A program made the position numbers and the translations under genes. A stretch of 64,000 nucleotides of DNA from Streptomyces sp. Edi2 (lineage in GTDB: Bacteria; Actinomycetota; Actinomycetes; Streptomycetales; Streptomycetaceae), in assembly GCF_040253635.1 (NCBI RefSeq), contig NZ_JBEJGX010000003.1:1550001-1614000 (forward strand), given 5' to 3'. Positions 16,115 through 29,529 of the stretch are shown in pieces. Under the pieces are notes generated by a model. The model was not told where the DNA came from. It saw only the letters and a program-made list of their open reading frames with translations, and did not search any database. Every line of letters begins with the position of its first letter. The first letter of the stretch is position 1.

Positions 16115-16393
16115 TCAGGACGAGAAGAGCATGTGGCCGAAGCCGCGGTGGTGTCCGTGGTGCCCATGGTGGCCGTGGTGGCCCTGGTGCGGGGCGCCCC
16201 AGGCGGGGGCGGCAGGGTAGGCCTGCGGGGCGGGCAGCGGCGGGGGCTGCTGGGACCACTGCGACTCGAGGCGGGTCAGCGCCTCCAGCTCCCCGTAGTC
16301 CAGGAAGATCCCCCGGCAGCCGGCGCACTGCTCTATCTGCACGCCATTGCGCTGGTATGTCTGCATCGGTGCATGGCACTTGGGGCACTGCAT
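16115..16393 (-). CDS. zf-TFIIB domain protein with His-rich tail
   Basis: The product is 92 aa from ATG 16393, chosen because TGGAG lies 6 nt upstream; an in-frame ATG at 16414 is the alternative. The N-terminus is a zinc ribbon of the zf-TFIIB type: MQCPKCHAPMQTYQRNGVQI followed by EQCAGCRGIFLDYGELEAL, two CxxC pairs. A Pro/Gln/Ala linker leads to a striking histidine repeat (GHHGHHGHHGHHRGFGH), a likely metal-binding tail. Function is unknown; such proteins are widespread small zinc proteins. The region 16022-16114 between it and the tRNA terminator holds imperfect GAGACCGGTCAGGACGA repeats but no gene. Confidence 0.85.
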   Translation of the reverse strand: MQCPKCHAPMQTYQRNGVQIEQCAGCRGIFLDYGELEALTRLESQWSQQPPPLPAPQAYPAAPAWGAPHQGHHGHHGHHGHHRGFGHMLFSS

Positions 16394-16467
16394 CGTCGGC
16401 TCCACTCCTGTCATCCGGCACTGCTCACTTGCGGCGCCGCCGGAACGTCCGCCCGGCGGCGGGGTGT

Positions 16468-17568
16468 TCACCTTACGTCCGGGCCGCCGGGCGCCAACCG
16501 GTCGGGCGGGGACGTCATCCGGTCGGGCAGGGAGGCCATCCGGGCGCAGGCGACGACGACCGCCGCCTCGGACTCGTCCAGGGAACGGGAGGCGGTGACG
16601 GCCTTGGCGACGGCGAGCGCGGCGGTCTGCACGGTCAGGGCGCGGGCCGGAACCTCCAGGTCGGGCCAGGGGTCGCCGGACGGCCGGACGGCGGGGCCGC
16701 CGGCGGCGCGGTAGGCGGCGAGGAAGCGTGCCCAGATCTCCGGTGCGAGCAGGCCGGTGGCGAACCACGCGGCGGGACGGGCCAGGTCCCAGGCACCGTC
16801 GCCCGTGCCGAGGTCATCGATGTCGATGAGGAGCCAGGGGCCGTCGGTGGCCGGGTGGCGGACCAGCTGGCCCAGGTGCAGATCTCCGTGGCAGAGGGTG
16901 CCGGTGCGCGGCGGCGGGGCGGCGCCCTGGGCCCACGGCGGCAACAGGGCCCAGGCCCGCTCGACGGCTGCGGCGGCCGCGGGCAGCGATCCCGGGCCGG
17001 ACCGGAGTGCGGGCGCCGGGCCGTCGGCAGCGGCCAGGGCGGTGCGCAACCGGGCCAAGGCGCGGGCGGCCTTGGCGGGACCGCGCATCGGCGGTACGGG
17101 GCCGGGCAGTTGGCGCGGGTCGACGGTGTGCAGACGGGCCAGCAGGCGGGCGGTGTCCTCCCAGGGCGCGGCGCCCGGATCGTCGGGCGGAACGGGGCTG
17201 CCGTACGGCCAGCGGGTGAGGGCGCGGCCGTCCTCGGTGAAGGTGAGGAAGCCGCCGGGGGCGGTGACCGGGAGCGGGGGCAGCAGGATGCCGTGCAGAA
17301 GGGGGTGGGCGGCGACCTGCAGCCGGGTGGCCAGGTCGTGCGGGTCACCGTCGGGGGCGTGCGCCTTGGCGACCGTAGGGCCGCTGCGGACGACCGTGCC
17401 GTCGGGGCGGTCGGCCAGCACCTCTGGGGCCGGGGCCGGGGCGGCGGCCGGGTCGGGAGCGGTGGCCGGGTCGGGGGCGGCGGCCGGGGCGGGAGCAGTG
17501 GCCGGAGCACCGCGCCGGGGCGTCGCCGCGGACAGGGCGGCGAGGCTGTCGAGCAGTGAGGTGGCCAT
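16468..17568 (-). CDS. Aminoglycoside phosphotransferase (APH)-family kinase-like protein
   Basis: The product is 366 aa from ATG 17568, preceded by GGGGGAA. The kinase-like C-lobe has the APH catalytic loop LCHGDLHLGQLV (HGD present; the usual distal Asn is Gln) and the metal-binding IDIDDLGTGDGAWDLA. The N-terminal ~45 residues are an Ala/Pro/Asp/Thr repeat (PAAAPDPATAPDPAAAPAPAP). The family phosphorylates aminoglycosides, sugars or choline-like molecules; substrate is unknown and resistance should not be assumed. A longer frame to 17778 lacks support. The neighbouring upstream small membrane gene is separated by a terminator. Confidence 0.82.
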   Translation of the reverse strand: MATSLLDSLAALSAATPRRGAPATAPAPAAAPDPATAPDPAAAPAPAPEVLADRPDGTVVRSGPTVAKAHAPDGDPHDLATRLQVAAHPLLHGILLPPLPVTAPGGFLTFTEDGRALTRWPYGSPVPPDDPGAAPWEDTARLLARLHTVDPRQLPGPVPPMRGPAKAARALARLRTALAAADGPAPALRSGPGSLPAAAAAVERAWALLPPWAQGAAPPPRTGTLCHGDLHLGQLVRHPATDGPWLLIDIDDLGTGDGAWDLARPAAWFATGLLAPEIWARFLAAYRAAGGPAVRPSGDPWPDLEVPARALTVQTAALAVAKAVTASRSLDESEAAVVVACARMASLPDRMTSPPDRLAPGGPDVR

Positions 17569-17717
17569 CGTTCCCCCTGGTGCTGCGCGAGCCGGATGGC
17601 GTCGTGGGTGGTGGGCCGTGAAGGGTGCGCCATGAGTGGTGCGAGCTGCGGGCGGCCCGGAGGGGGATCGTACGCGCGGTGCGGGCGGGCGGTGCAGGGC
17701 AGCGGCCGGGAAACCCG

Positions 17718-17749
17718 AAGGCCGGGCATCTCCCCAGATGCCCGGCCTT
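17718..17749 (-). terminator. Terminator downstream of the 69-aa membrane protein gene
   Basis: A perfect 13-bp stem (17718-17730 with 17737-17749) and a 6-nt loop lie between the minus-strand gene ending at 17836 and the APH gene start. Confidence 0.75.
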
Positions 17750-17835
17750 CGTGCCGTCCGCCGCACCCCCGTCCCCACGGGGCTAACAGCCGGAGGTCCC
17801 CGTCCCGGGCCGCTCTCCCGGGACCGGGGCGCCGC

Positions 17836-18045
17836 TCAGCGCCCCAACATTCCGACCACGGACGACGCCTGTGTCATCACGGCCTCCCAGCCGCCGAAGA
17901 CCACGACGAGAACGCAGGCCAGCGGCAGCACCATGGCCACCGCGACGAGGGGATGGCGCGTGCCGGAGGGCGGCGAGCCGCCGGGCGCTGCGGCGGCTCG
18001 CCGCCCCTGCGCCCGAAGGGCCGTCCGCCCTGAGGTCTGCACCAT
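17836..18045 (-). CDS. Small conserved single-pass membrane protein (69 aa)
   Basis: ATG 18045 follows a GGGAGC site. The product has a basic N-terminal part (MVQTSGRTALRAQGRRAAAA) and one hydrophobic helix (HPLVAVAMVLPLACVLVVVFGGWEAVM), ending SSVVGMLGR. The layout matches small hypothetical membrane proteins common in Streptomyces. An extension to 18123 is possible but lacks a ribosome-binding site. No function is assigned. Confidence 0.68.
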   Translation of the reverse strand: MVQTSGRTALRAQGRRAAAAPGGSPPSGTRHPLVAVAMVLPLACVLVVVFGGWEAVMTQASSVVGMLGR

Positions 18046-18656
18046 CGTCCCGCTCCCGTCGTGACTGGGGCGGCGGGCGTCTGACCTCGGGGGACGAGTG
18101 CTGCGCCCGCCGCTTGTGGACAACAGTAGGCAGCCGGCCGGCCGCGGGCGTCATGCCGTCGTACCGATTGATCGGCCTCCGGGAGGATGACGGCCCGGCG
18201 CCACGTGTACTCCCCTGGGTGGAGAGACGGCGCCCAGGCCCCGGGGATCTCCCCCAAGGGGGAGAGTTGCGCTGCCCTGGCCCGCGCACTCCTGAGGGTG
18301 ACCTCGCTCACGCCGCCCGCTCCCCCGCGCACCGCGATCCCGCCCCTGCGGACCGCGGCACACACCCCCTTTTTCCGCCTCTTGGCCGCATCCCCGGCAT
18401 CCGGGACCAACCACACCCGATCCCGTTTCGTCCCGTCAATTTTCCTTCTACGGCGGGTCATTGGGATCCCTCACGGTAAGCCGGGACGCCCGGCGGCCGG
18501 ATTTCCCCGCGCGCTGCGGGAATCGCACCCACCACCGGCAATCAGGCCGCCGACGCATGCGCGGCCTCTCAGCACAGCGTGCCGTCAATCCGTAAGCTGT
18601 GCCACGTCAGACGGTTGGCAGCGGAGGGGGCTCCCCACCGCAGGTAGGGGACGGAC
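18046..18656. other. 610-bp region without a convincing gene
   Basis: This stretch between divergent genes was read in both directions. The open frames present lack ribosome-binding sites, domains or plausible composition. It contains a small inverted repeat CTCCCCCAAGGGGGAG at about 18248-18263 and presumably the promoters of the flanking kinase and membrane protein genes, which I cannot pinpoint. Confidence 0.5.
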
Positions 18657-20012
18657 ATGGCGATGATGCGGCTCCGACGCGAGGACCCGCGTGTCGTCGG
18701 GACGTTCCGGCTGCACCGCCGGCTCGGCGCGGGCGGGATGGGCGTGGTCTATCTCGGCTCGGACAAGCGCGGGCAGCGGGTGGCGCTCAAGGTGATCCGG
18801 CCGGACCTGGCGGAGGATCAGGAATTCCGCTCGCGGTTCGCGCGGGAGGTCTCGGCCGCCCGGCGGATCCGCGGCGGCTGTACGGCCCGGCTGGTCGCGG
18901 CCGACCTCGACGCGGACCGCCCCTGGTTCGCCACCCAGTACGTCCCGGGGCCCTCGCTGCACGACAAGGTCAACGAGGGCGGCCCGCTGTCCCCGGCGCA
19001 GGTCGCGGCCGTCGGCGCCGCGCTGTCCGAGGGGCTGTTGGCCGTCCATGACGCGGGTGTGGTGCACCGCGACCTGAAGCCTTCCAACATCCTGCTGTCG
19101 CCCAAGGGCCCGCGGATCATCGACTTCGGTATCGCCTGGGCGACCGGCGCCAGCACGCTGACCCATGTCGGTACGGCCGTCGGCTCACCGGGGTTTCTGG
19201 CGCCGGAGCAGGTGCGCGGGGCCGCGGTGACACCGGCGACGGACATCTTCGCGCTGGGCGCCACCCTCGCGTACGCCTGTACCGCGGACTCCCCCTTCGG
19301 GCAGGGAAGTTCGGAGGTCATGCTCTACCGCGTGGTCCACGAGGAGGCACAGCTGGCCGGGGTGCCGGACGCCTTGGCGCCACTGCTCGCCTCGTGCCTG
19401 GCCAAGGATCCGGCGGACCGTCCCAGCACGCTGTCGCTGTCGCTGCGCCTCAAGGAGATCGCGGCCCGTGAGGCGCACGGCCCGTCGGGCGGACCGCTGG
19501 AGAACGGCGCGGGCGCGGGCGCCGGCTGGCAGCGCGCGGAGCGCCGTCCTTCGGACCGGCCGACCGGGCAGCGTGCCGAGGAGTACGCCCGCCAGCGCAC
19601 CGAGCGCCGGACGGCCGGCAACTCCTCGCCGCGTCCGCACCCGTCCCGCCCCCCGGCTCCGCACGACGCGGTCTCCCGGCCGTCCGGCCCGGCCCCGACC
19701 GCGGGGAAGAACCCGCGGAAGCCCGGCGGACGCACGGTGCGACGCGCCCCGGCCGCACGGCCCGCGGGAACGGGCGGCAAGCGCGCCCCGGTACGTACGA
19801 CATCGGGCGGGCGCCGGCCCGGCCCCGACCGCCGGCTGCTGCGCCAGCGCGTCATTGTGTTCGTGGTGGTGACCCTGCTGGTGGCGCTCGGCATCGCGGC
19901 GGCCCAGGGGTGCCAGGGGCCGGCCCACGGGCTCGGCGTGCAGCGGCCGGGGACGGTTGCCTCGTCCGGGGGTGCGGAGGGGCCTTACGGGGTGGGGGAA
20001 CAGAACCCCTAA
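18657..20012 (+). CDS. Serine/threonine protein kinase, membrane-anchored (PknB-like)
   Basis: The product is 451 aa. The N-terminal Hanks-type kinase domain (residues 15-275) has the glycine loop LGAGGMGVVY, catalytic K45 (VALKV), HRDLKPSN (H137-N143), DFG (D156-G158) and APEQ. A disordered basic linker rich in Arg, Pro and Ser follows (about 280-395), then one membrane helix (VIVFVVVTLLVALGIAAA) and a short extracellular tail with no PASTA or other sensor domain. It probably phosphorylates cytosolic targets; the signal is unknown. Start ATG 18657 follows GGGGA. A small hairpin at 20021-20039 follows the stop. Confidence 0.95.
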   Translation: MAMMRLRREDPRVVGTFRLHRRLGAGGMGVVYLGSDKRGQRVALKVIRPDLAEDQEFRSRFAREVSAARRIRGGCTARLVAADLDADRPWFATQYVPGPSLHDKVNEGGPLSPAQVAAVGAALSEGLLAVHDAGVVHRDLKPSNILLSPKGPRIIDFGIAWATGASTLTHVGTAVGSPGFLAPEQVRGAAVTPATDIFALGATLAYACTADSPFGQGSSEVMLYRVVHEEAQLAGVPDALAPLLASCLAKDPADRPSTLSLSLRLKEIAAREAHGPSGGPLENGAGAGAGWQRAERRPSDRPTGQRAEEYARQRTERRTAGNSSPRPHPSRPPAPHDAVSRPSGPAPTAGKNPRKPGGRTVRRAPAARPAGTGGKRAPVRTTSGGRRPGPDRRLLRQRVIVFVVVTLLVALGIAAAQGCQGPAHGLGVQRPGTVASSGGAEGPYGVGEQNP

Positions 20013-20020
20013 GGGGTGCG

Positions 20021-20039
20021 GAGGCCCCCTCGGGGCCTC
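20021..20039 (+). terminator. Hairpin after the kinase gene
   Basis: GAGGCCCC and GGGGCCTC (20021-20028 with 20032-20039) form an 8-bp stem with a 3-nt loop just past the kinase stop. The rest of the gap to 20301 shows no gene. Confidence 0.55.
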
Positions 20040-20301
20040 AACGCGGCGGGCGCGGGGCGGTATTCCCGTGTGGGGGCGGGGGCAGTTCCCGGGGAATTCG
20101 GCGTCCCGCGGGATTCGGTGCGGAATTCCTTTGGCTTTCGGGGCGGTACCCCATGGGCGGACGGGGCTGCCGGGAGGTGGCCGATCAGCCGGGGCGAGCC
20201 GACTGCCCGGACCGGCCGATCGGCCGGCTGACCGGGCAGGACAGCCAGGCGAACTGACCGGACGCGAAGTGGCCGCACCCTGACGGGCCGCAGGCCTTGC
20301 C

Positions 20302-21117
20302 CTAAGCCGGCCGGCCCGTCGCCACCGCGTAGAACGCCACCGCGGCGGCCGCGCCGACGTTGAGCGAGTCCACGCCGTGTGCCATCGGGATGCGGACCCA
20401 TTCGTCGGCGGCCCGCAGGGCGCCGGTGCTCAGACCGCCGCCCTCCGCGCCCAGCATCAGGGCGGCGCGCTCCAGGGTGTGCGGAGCGGCTTCGGCGATG
20501 CCGGTGGCCTTCTCGGCCGGGGTGAGGGCGAGCAGGGTGAAGCCCGCTTCCCGTACGGCGGCCAGGTCCCGGGGCCAGCTCTCCAGGCGGGCGTACGGCA
20601 CGGAGAACACCGCGCCCATGGAGACCTTGACCGAGCGGCGGTAGAGCGGGTCGGCGCAGTCCGGGGAGAGCAGCACCGCGTCCATGCCGAGGGCCGCCGC
20701 GCTGCGGAAGATCGCGCCGATGTTGGTGTGGTCGTTGACCGCTTCCATGACGACGATGCGCCGCGTCCCGGCGAGGAGTTCGGTGGCGTCCGGCAGCGGT
20801 TTGCGCTGCATGGAAGCCAGCGCGCCACGGTGGACGTGGTAGCCCGTCACCCGCTCGGCGAGGTCCGGGCTGACGGCGTAGACCGGCGCCGGGACCTCGT
20901 CGATCACATCGCGCATCACATCGACCCACTTGGCCGAGAGCAGCATGGAGCGCATCTCGTAACCGGCCTGCCGGGCGCGCCGGATGACCTTCTCGCCCTC
21001 GGCGATGAAGAGCCCTTCCGCGGGCTCGCGCCGGCGCCGCAGCTCGACGTCGGTCAGGCCGGTGTAGTCGGCCAGCCGGGGGTCGTCCGGATCGTCGACG
21101 GTGATGATTTCTGCCAC
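20302..21117 (-). CDS. TrmH/SpoU-family RNA 2'-O-methyltransferase
   Basis: The product is 271 aa from GTG 21117. The N-terminal substrate-binding segment (RREPAEGLFIAEGEKVIRRA) is of the SpoU_sub_bind type. The catalytic SPOUT knot contains the three motifs MEAVNDHTNIGAIFRSAAAL (motif 1), LGAEGGGLS (motif 2) and IPMAHGVDSLNVGAAAAVAFY (motif 3). It methylates ribose in rRNA or tRNA; the target nucleotide is not predictable. TsnR/AviRb-type resistance methylases belong to the same family, but neighbouring genes suggest housekeeping. It lies downstream of cobA in the same direction with a 57-bp gap and may be co-transcribed. Confidence 0.9.
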   Translation of the reverse strand: MAEIITVDDPDDPRLADYTGLTDVELRRRREPAEGLFIAEGEKVIRRARQAGYEMRSMLLSAKWVDVMRDVIDEVPAPVYAVSPDLAERVTGYHVHRGALASMQRKPLPDATELLAGTRRIVVMEAVNDHTNIGAIFRSAAALGMDAVLLSPDCADPLYRRSVKVSMGAVFSVPYARLESWPRDLAAVREAGFTLLALTPAEKATGIAEAAPHTLERAALMLGAEGGGLSTGALRAADEWVRIPMAHGVDSLNVGAAAAVAFYAVATGRPA

Positions 21118-21174
21118 GGGAAGAGAGTGCCTTGTCGGTGTCGGGGTGCCAATGCCGCGTCCGGGACCGGCTAG

Positions 21175-22407
21175 CTAAAGAGGGGCGGGGGCGACGGTGA
21201 CGACGTCGCCGATGACGATGACCGCAGGGGGACGGACGCCCTCGGCCCGTACGGTGTCGCCGAGCGTGGCGAGAGTGGCGTCGACCCGGCGCTGGGCGGC
21301 GGTGGTGCCTTCCTGGATGACGGCGGCTGGGGTGTCGGCGGGCCTGCCGTGTGCGATGAGCTTGGCGGCGATGGCGCCGCTGTTCTCCACGCCCATCAGG
21401 ACCACGAGGGTGCCGCGCAGCTTGGCGAGCGACGGCCAGTCCACGAGCGAGCGCTCGTCGTCGGGGGCGACATGGCCGCTGACGACGGTGAATTCGTGGG
21501 CGACTCCGCGGTGGGTGACCGGGATGCCGGCGGCGCCGGGCACGGAGATGGTGCTGGAGATGCCGGGGACGACCGTGCAGGGGATGCCGGCCTCGGCGAG
21601 CGCCTGGGCCTCCTCCATTCCGCGGCCGAAGACGAACGGGTCGCCGCCCTTGAGCCGGACCACGGCCTTGCCGGCCTTGGCGTGCTCAATCAGGGCGTTG
21701 TTGATGGCCTCCTGGGCCATGAACCGGCCGTAGGGGATCTTCGCCGCGTCGATGACCTCGACGTGCGGCGGGAGTTCGGCGAGCAGGTCGCGGGGGCCGA
21801 GCCGGTCGGCGATCACCACGTCCGCCTCGGCGAGCAGCCGGCGGCCGCGGACGGTGATCAGGTCGGGGTCGCCGGGTCCGCCGCCGACCAGCGCCACGCC
21901 CGGGGTGTGCGGTCGGCGGTGGTGCGGGGCGGCGATGCTGCCGTCGCGCAGGCCCTCGACGATGGCGTCGCGCACGGCGGCGGAGCGGCGGGGGTCGCGG
22001 CCGGTGAGCACGGCGACGGTGACGCCCTCGCTGCGGCCGGTGGCCGGGGTCCAGGCGGTGGCCGCCTCGGCGTCGTCGGAGCGTACGCACCACACCCGGC
22101 GGTCCTCGGCCTCCCGGGACGCGGCGGCGTTGGCCTCCGGGTCGTCGGTGGAGATCAGCGCGTACCAGGCCTCGGCGAGGTCGCCGTCCCGGTAGCAACG
22201 GCGCTCCCACCGGATCTCGCCGGCGTCGGCCATCGCCTCGACGGACGGGGTGGCGGACGGCGAGATCAGCAGCACCTCGGCGCCCGCGGCAACGAGGGTC
22301 GGGAGCCGGCGCTGGGCGACCTGCCCGGCGCCCAGGACGACCACCCGGCGGCCGGACAGCCGCAGTCCGACGGGGTAGGCGGCGTGTTCGGCGGCGTGAT
22401 CGGCCAT
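21175..22407 (-). CDS. cobA: Siroheme/cobalamin enzyme: precorrin-2 dehydrogenase domain fused to uroporphyrinogen-III C-methyltransferase
   Basis: The product is 410 aa from ATG 22407 with AAGGAG upstream. Residues ~10-125 form the NAD-binding precorrin-2 dehydrogenase half (VVVLGAGQVAQRRLPTLVAAGA...). Residues ~165-405 are the SAM-dependent methyltransferase: VALVGGGPGDPDLITVRG, PYGRFMAQE, VVRLKGGDPFVFGRGMEE, GIPVTHRG and a GTLVVLMG motif. It converts uroporphyrinogen III to precorrin-2 and probably sirohydrochlorin, the branch point to siroheme and B12. It lies downstream of cobT and cobL. The family also includes stand-alone CobA and CysG; the separate ferrochelatase activity is not evident. 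Confidence 0.93.
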   Translation of the reverse strand: MADHAAEHAAYPVGLRLSGRRVVVLGAGQVAQRRLPTLVAAGAEVLLISPSATPSVEAMADAGEIRWERRCYRDGDLAEAWYALISTDDPEANAAASREAEDRRVWCVRSDDAEAATAWTPATGRSEGVTVAVLTGRDPRRSAAVRDAIVEGLRDGSIAAPHHRRPHTPGVALVGGGPGDPDLITVRGRRLLAEADVVIADRLGPRDLLAELPPHVEVIDAAKIPYGRFMAQEAINNALIEHAKAGKAVVRLKGGDPFVFGRGMEEAQALAEAGIPCTVVPGISSTISVPGAAGIPVTHRGVAHEFTVVSGHVAPDDERSLVDWPSLAKLRGTLVVLMGVENSGAIAAKLIAHGRPADTPAAVIQEGTTAAQRRVDATLATLGDTVRAEGVRPPAVIVIGDVVTVAPAPL

Positions 22408-22573
22408 GGCGGTACGGCTCCTTGTGCGGATGCTGCGGGGTTCGGCGACCGGCTCAGCCGCTGCGGCTCTGGAGCGGCTGGTGCGAGGGACGGCCCGGGA
22501 CGGCGGTACGGCCCCGGCCCACAGCCTATGGGGCTGCGGGCCGGGGGTCATGCGGGGACGGTGGCCGCCCCGC

Positions 22574-26977
<4,404 letters not shown>

Positions 26978-27213
26978 GCGTACCCCTCGCCCATTGGTAG
27001 TGCTCCTTCCAACCGCTCGTGCGACGCGCTCGACCGGGGCGCGCCGACGCCCCGATAGCTAGAACGAGCGAGCACGCCTCGCGGCACGTCCGCTCTCCAG
27101 AGCTTCATATTCGGCCAAAACCACGGCATTTTCCGGATATTGGTGTACGAAGCCGAATGCGGAACGGCGGCGCAACGATCCGCCAGCCTACCTCGCGCGG
27201 GTTGCCGTGCTGG

Positions 27214-28434
27214 TCATGGGTGAGGAACGCGATAGCCGCTCAGCAAAAACACCACGGACCGCTCGCGTTCGACCCAGACGGAGGTGTCCAGGTCCACGGA
27301 CTGCAGCAGCGCGCACTCGATTTCGTAGCCGCCGTCGGCCAGTGCCCGGCCCAGGACTTCGGCCTCGTCGCGGGTGGCGGCGTGGGTGACGATCCGTTCG
27401 GGACGGCGGGCCGCGCAGGCGGTGACGACCTCCGCTCCCCCGCCGCCGACCCGGATCACATCGGGCTCGGGCAGGTCCTCCAGGACCTGCGGCGCCCGCC
27501 CGTGCATGACCTGGAGTTGGACACCGTGGCGGCGGGCGAGGGCGGCGGTGCGTCCGCAGGCGTCGGGGTCGGCGTCCACCGCGATGACGGCGGCACCAAA
27601 GCGCCCGGCCTCCACCGCGGCGGCTCCGCTGCCCGCGCCGATGTCCCAGACGAGGTCGCCCACCTGGGGCCCGAGGCGGGCGAGTTGTGCGGTGCGCAGC
27701 TGGACGGACTCGCCCTCGCCCAGGGCGCCGCCGTAGGCCCGGGCCGGAAGTCCCCAGCCGCGCGCGCCCGTCGGATAGCCGACCTCGCGGCCGGCGATCC
27801 AGCCGGTCCCCTGGGCCGCGGCGCCGCCGGGCGAACCCCCGATGACAATGACGACATTGGGGTCACGCCAGACATGATCGGCGGCCTTGTCCGATGTGAG
27901 TACCGTCACCCGCTCCCGTTCGGTGCCCAGGTCCTCGCAGATGACGAAGGTGCGGTGGACGCCGCCGAGCAGCAGGGCGAGTTCGGCGGGCCCGGCGCCG
28001 GGCGAGGTGAGCACCGCGACCTTGGTGTGGGCGCGGCAGACGTTCACCGCGCGGCGCAGATCGCGGCTGTGGGCGACCACGACCTGGGCGTCGTCCCAGG
28101 GCATTCCGGCCCGGGCGAAGGCGGCGGCGACGGAGGAGACGGCCGGTACCACTTCGACTTCCAGGCCGTGCTCGGGTGCCCGCAGGGTGCGTACGACGCC
28201 GAAGAAGCCGGGGTCGCCGTCGGCGAGCACGACGGCGGTGCCGCGGTGCTGGGCGATGCGGCGGGCTGCCAGGGTCACGCTGCCGAGCCGGATCCGCTCG
28301 GCGTTCGGCGGGACTTCGGGCAGTGCGAGGTGGTGAGCGGCGCCGGCCACCAGCGTGGCGGCACCGAGGGCGGAGCGGGCGGCGGCGGCCAGCGCGGAGC
28401 CGTCCCATCCGATCACCGTGACCCGGTCGGCCAT
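27214..28434 (-). CDS. cobL: Precorrin-6Y C5,15-methyltransferase (decarboxylating), CbiE-CbiT fusion
   Basis: The product is 406 aa from ATG 28434. The N-terminal CbiE half has the tetrapyrrole methylase pattern (VTVIGWDG, VVLADGDPGFFGVVRTL, VVPAVSSVAAAFARAGMPWDD, VIVIGGSPGG). The C-terminal CbiT half is a class I methyltransferase (VWDIGAGSGAAAVEA, VDADPDACGRTAAL, VMHGRAPQVLEDL, VGGGGAEVV). It methylates C-5 and C-15 of precorrin-6 and decarboxylates the ring C side chain. It heads the cobL-cobT-cobA gene run on the minus strand. Codon use and length are normal for a fused CobL. Confidence 0.93.
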   Translation of the reverse strand: MADRVTVIGWDGSALAAAARSALGAATLVAGAAHHLALPEVPPNAERIRLGSVTLAARRIAQHRGTAVVLADGDPGFFGVVRTLRAPEHGLEVEVVPAVSSVAAAFARAGMPWDDAQVVVAHSRDLRRAVNVCRAHTKVAVLTSPGAGPAELALLLGGVHRTFVICEDLGTERERVTVLTSDKAADHVWRDPNVVIVIGGSPGGAAAQGTGWIAGREVGYPTGARGWGLPARAYGGALGEGESVQLRTAQLARLGPQVGDLVWDIGAGSGAAAVEAGRFGAAVIAVDADPDACGRTAALARRHGVQLQVMHGRAPQVLEDLPEPDVIRVGGGGAEVVTACAARRPERIVTHAATRDEAEVLGRALADGGYEIECALLQSVDLDTSVWVERERSVVFLLSGYRVPHP

Positions 28435-28606
28435 GCTCGTCAGTCTCCTGGGGCTGCTGTGGTTGTGCGCGGGGGCGGCAGGCGGACCGGCTGCGGGCGG
28501 CCGCAGGCCGGTGAGGTGCCGCTGGGGCGCTGGTCCGCGCGGGTCGCGCAGATGCGCGGCAGGCCGAGGGTACCCCGAGAGGTACGGACCGGAGTGCGGG
28601 CGTGGG

Positions 28607-29242
28607 TCAGTTCCACTCGGGGTAGGAAAATGCGTTCTCCTCCGCAGGCCCGCCCGGGATCGCGTCCAGGTCCTCGGGCAGCAGGCTCCACACGATCAGA
28701 TCGGTGCGGATGTCCGTCCAACCGCCGTCCTCGGTGCGGCTGCGGACGATGAAGGCGTTGCGCAGCACGCCCTCGCTGATGCAGCCGATCTTCTGGGCGA
28801 CCTGCTGGGAGGCGGTGTTGCCGGCAGCGGTGCGCAATTCGATGCGTTCGAATTTCTGGTCGTGGAAGAGCCAGTGGGCGACGGCGAGCGAGGCCTCGGA
28901 GGCATACCCCTCGCCGCGGGCCCAGGAGGCGACGACGTAGCTGATCTCGCTGGAGCGGATCCGCCAGTCGGTGTGGCGCAGCTGGATCACGCCGACCAGG
29001 CGCTGGGTGAGGAATTCGGTGACCGCGAAGTCGATGCCGTGGCCCGAGGTCCGTTCGGCGGGGGCGTTCTCGGTGGTCCAGGTGCGCGCGGCGGCCTCGG
29101 TGTACGGCTGGGGTATCGCGGTCCAGGCGGCGACCAGCTCGTCGTTCATCATGGCGGTGAGGGACGGCACGTCGGCCTCTTCGAAGGGGCGCAGCACCAA
29201 CCGGTCCGTGCTGATGGAGATGTCCGGAAAGGTGGATGTCAT
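28607..29242 (-). CDS. GNAT acetyltransferase (RimJ/RimL-like)
   Basis: The product is 211 aa from ATG 29242, preceded by GGGAGC. It begins with the RimJ-type strand STDRLVLRPFEEADVPSL and contains SSEISYVVASWARGEGYASEA, in which ARGEGYA is the acetyl-CoA pyrophosphate loop. FERIELRTAAGNTASQQVAQKIG and EGVLRNAFI follow, all diagnostic of RimJ/RimL-type N-terminal acetyltransferases. Likely substrates are ribosomal proteins or amino-group-bearing small molecules. It stands alone; the 170-bp gap to cobL and the 286-bp gap to metQ hold no further gene. Confidence 0.88.
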   Translation of the reverse strand: MTSTFPDISISTDRLVLRPFEEADVPSLTAMMNDELVAAWTAIPQPYTEAAARTWTTENAPAERTSGHGIDFAVTEFLTQRLVGVIQLRHTDWRIRSSEISYVVASWARGEGYASEASLAVAHWLFHDQKFERIELRTAAGNTASQQVAQKIGCISEGVLRNAFIVRSRTEDGGWTDIRTDLIVWSLLPEDLDAIPGGPAEENAFSYPEWN

Positions 29243-29529
29243 GCCGCTGCTCCCACGCCGTTGACTGTGGTGTCCGGAACGTCGCGGGCTGTGAGACCGC
29301 GAGGTCACGGGCCGTCTTGACCGTCTTGAATGCACCAGCATGCAGCATCGGCCCGCGGGTGTGCACGCGCGTGGGCCCCGGCCGCGTGCTGCGCGGATCC
29401 GGGGCCCGGTGGCCACGCCTGCGGACGGCCGCCTTCCGGTGACCTGCGCAGGGGCGGCCGCACGTCCGCACCCGCCCCCCGAAGGAGGGTGGGCGGCGGG
29501 GAAAAACGCTCAGGACAGGAGCGGCGGCG

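Noticed and set aside
26978..27213. Possible B12 riboswitch upstream of cobT
   Set aside because: No recognisable B12-box (GCCACTG-type) or core fold; only a 7-bp hairpin.
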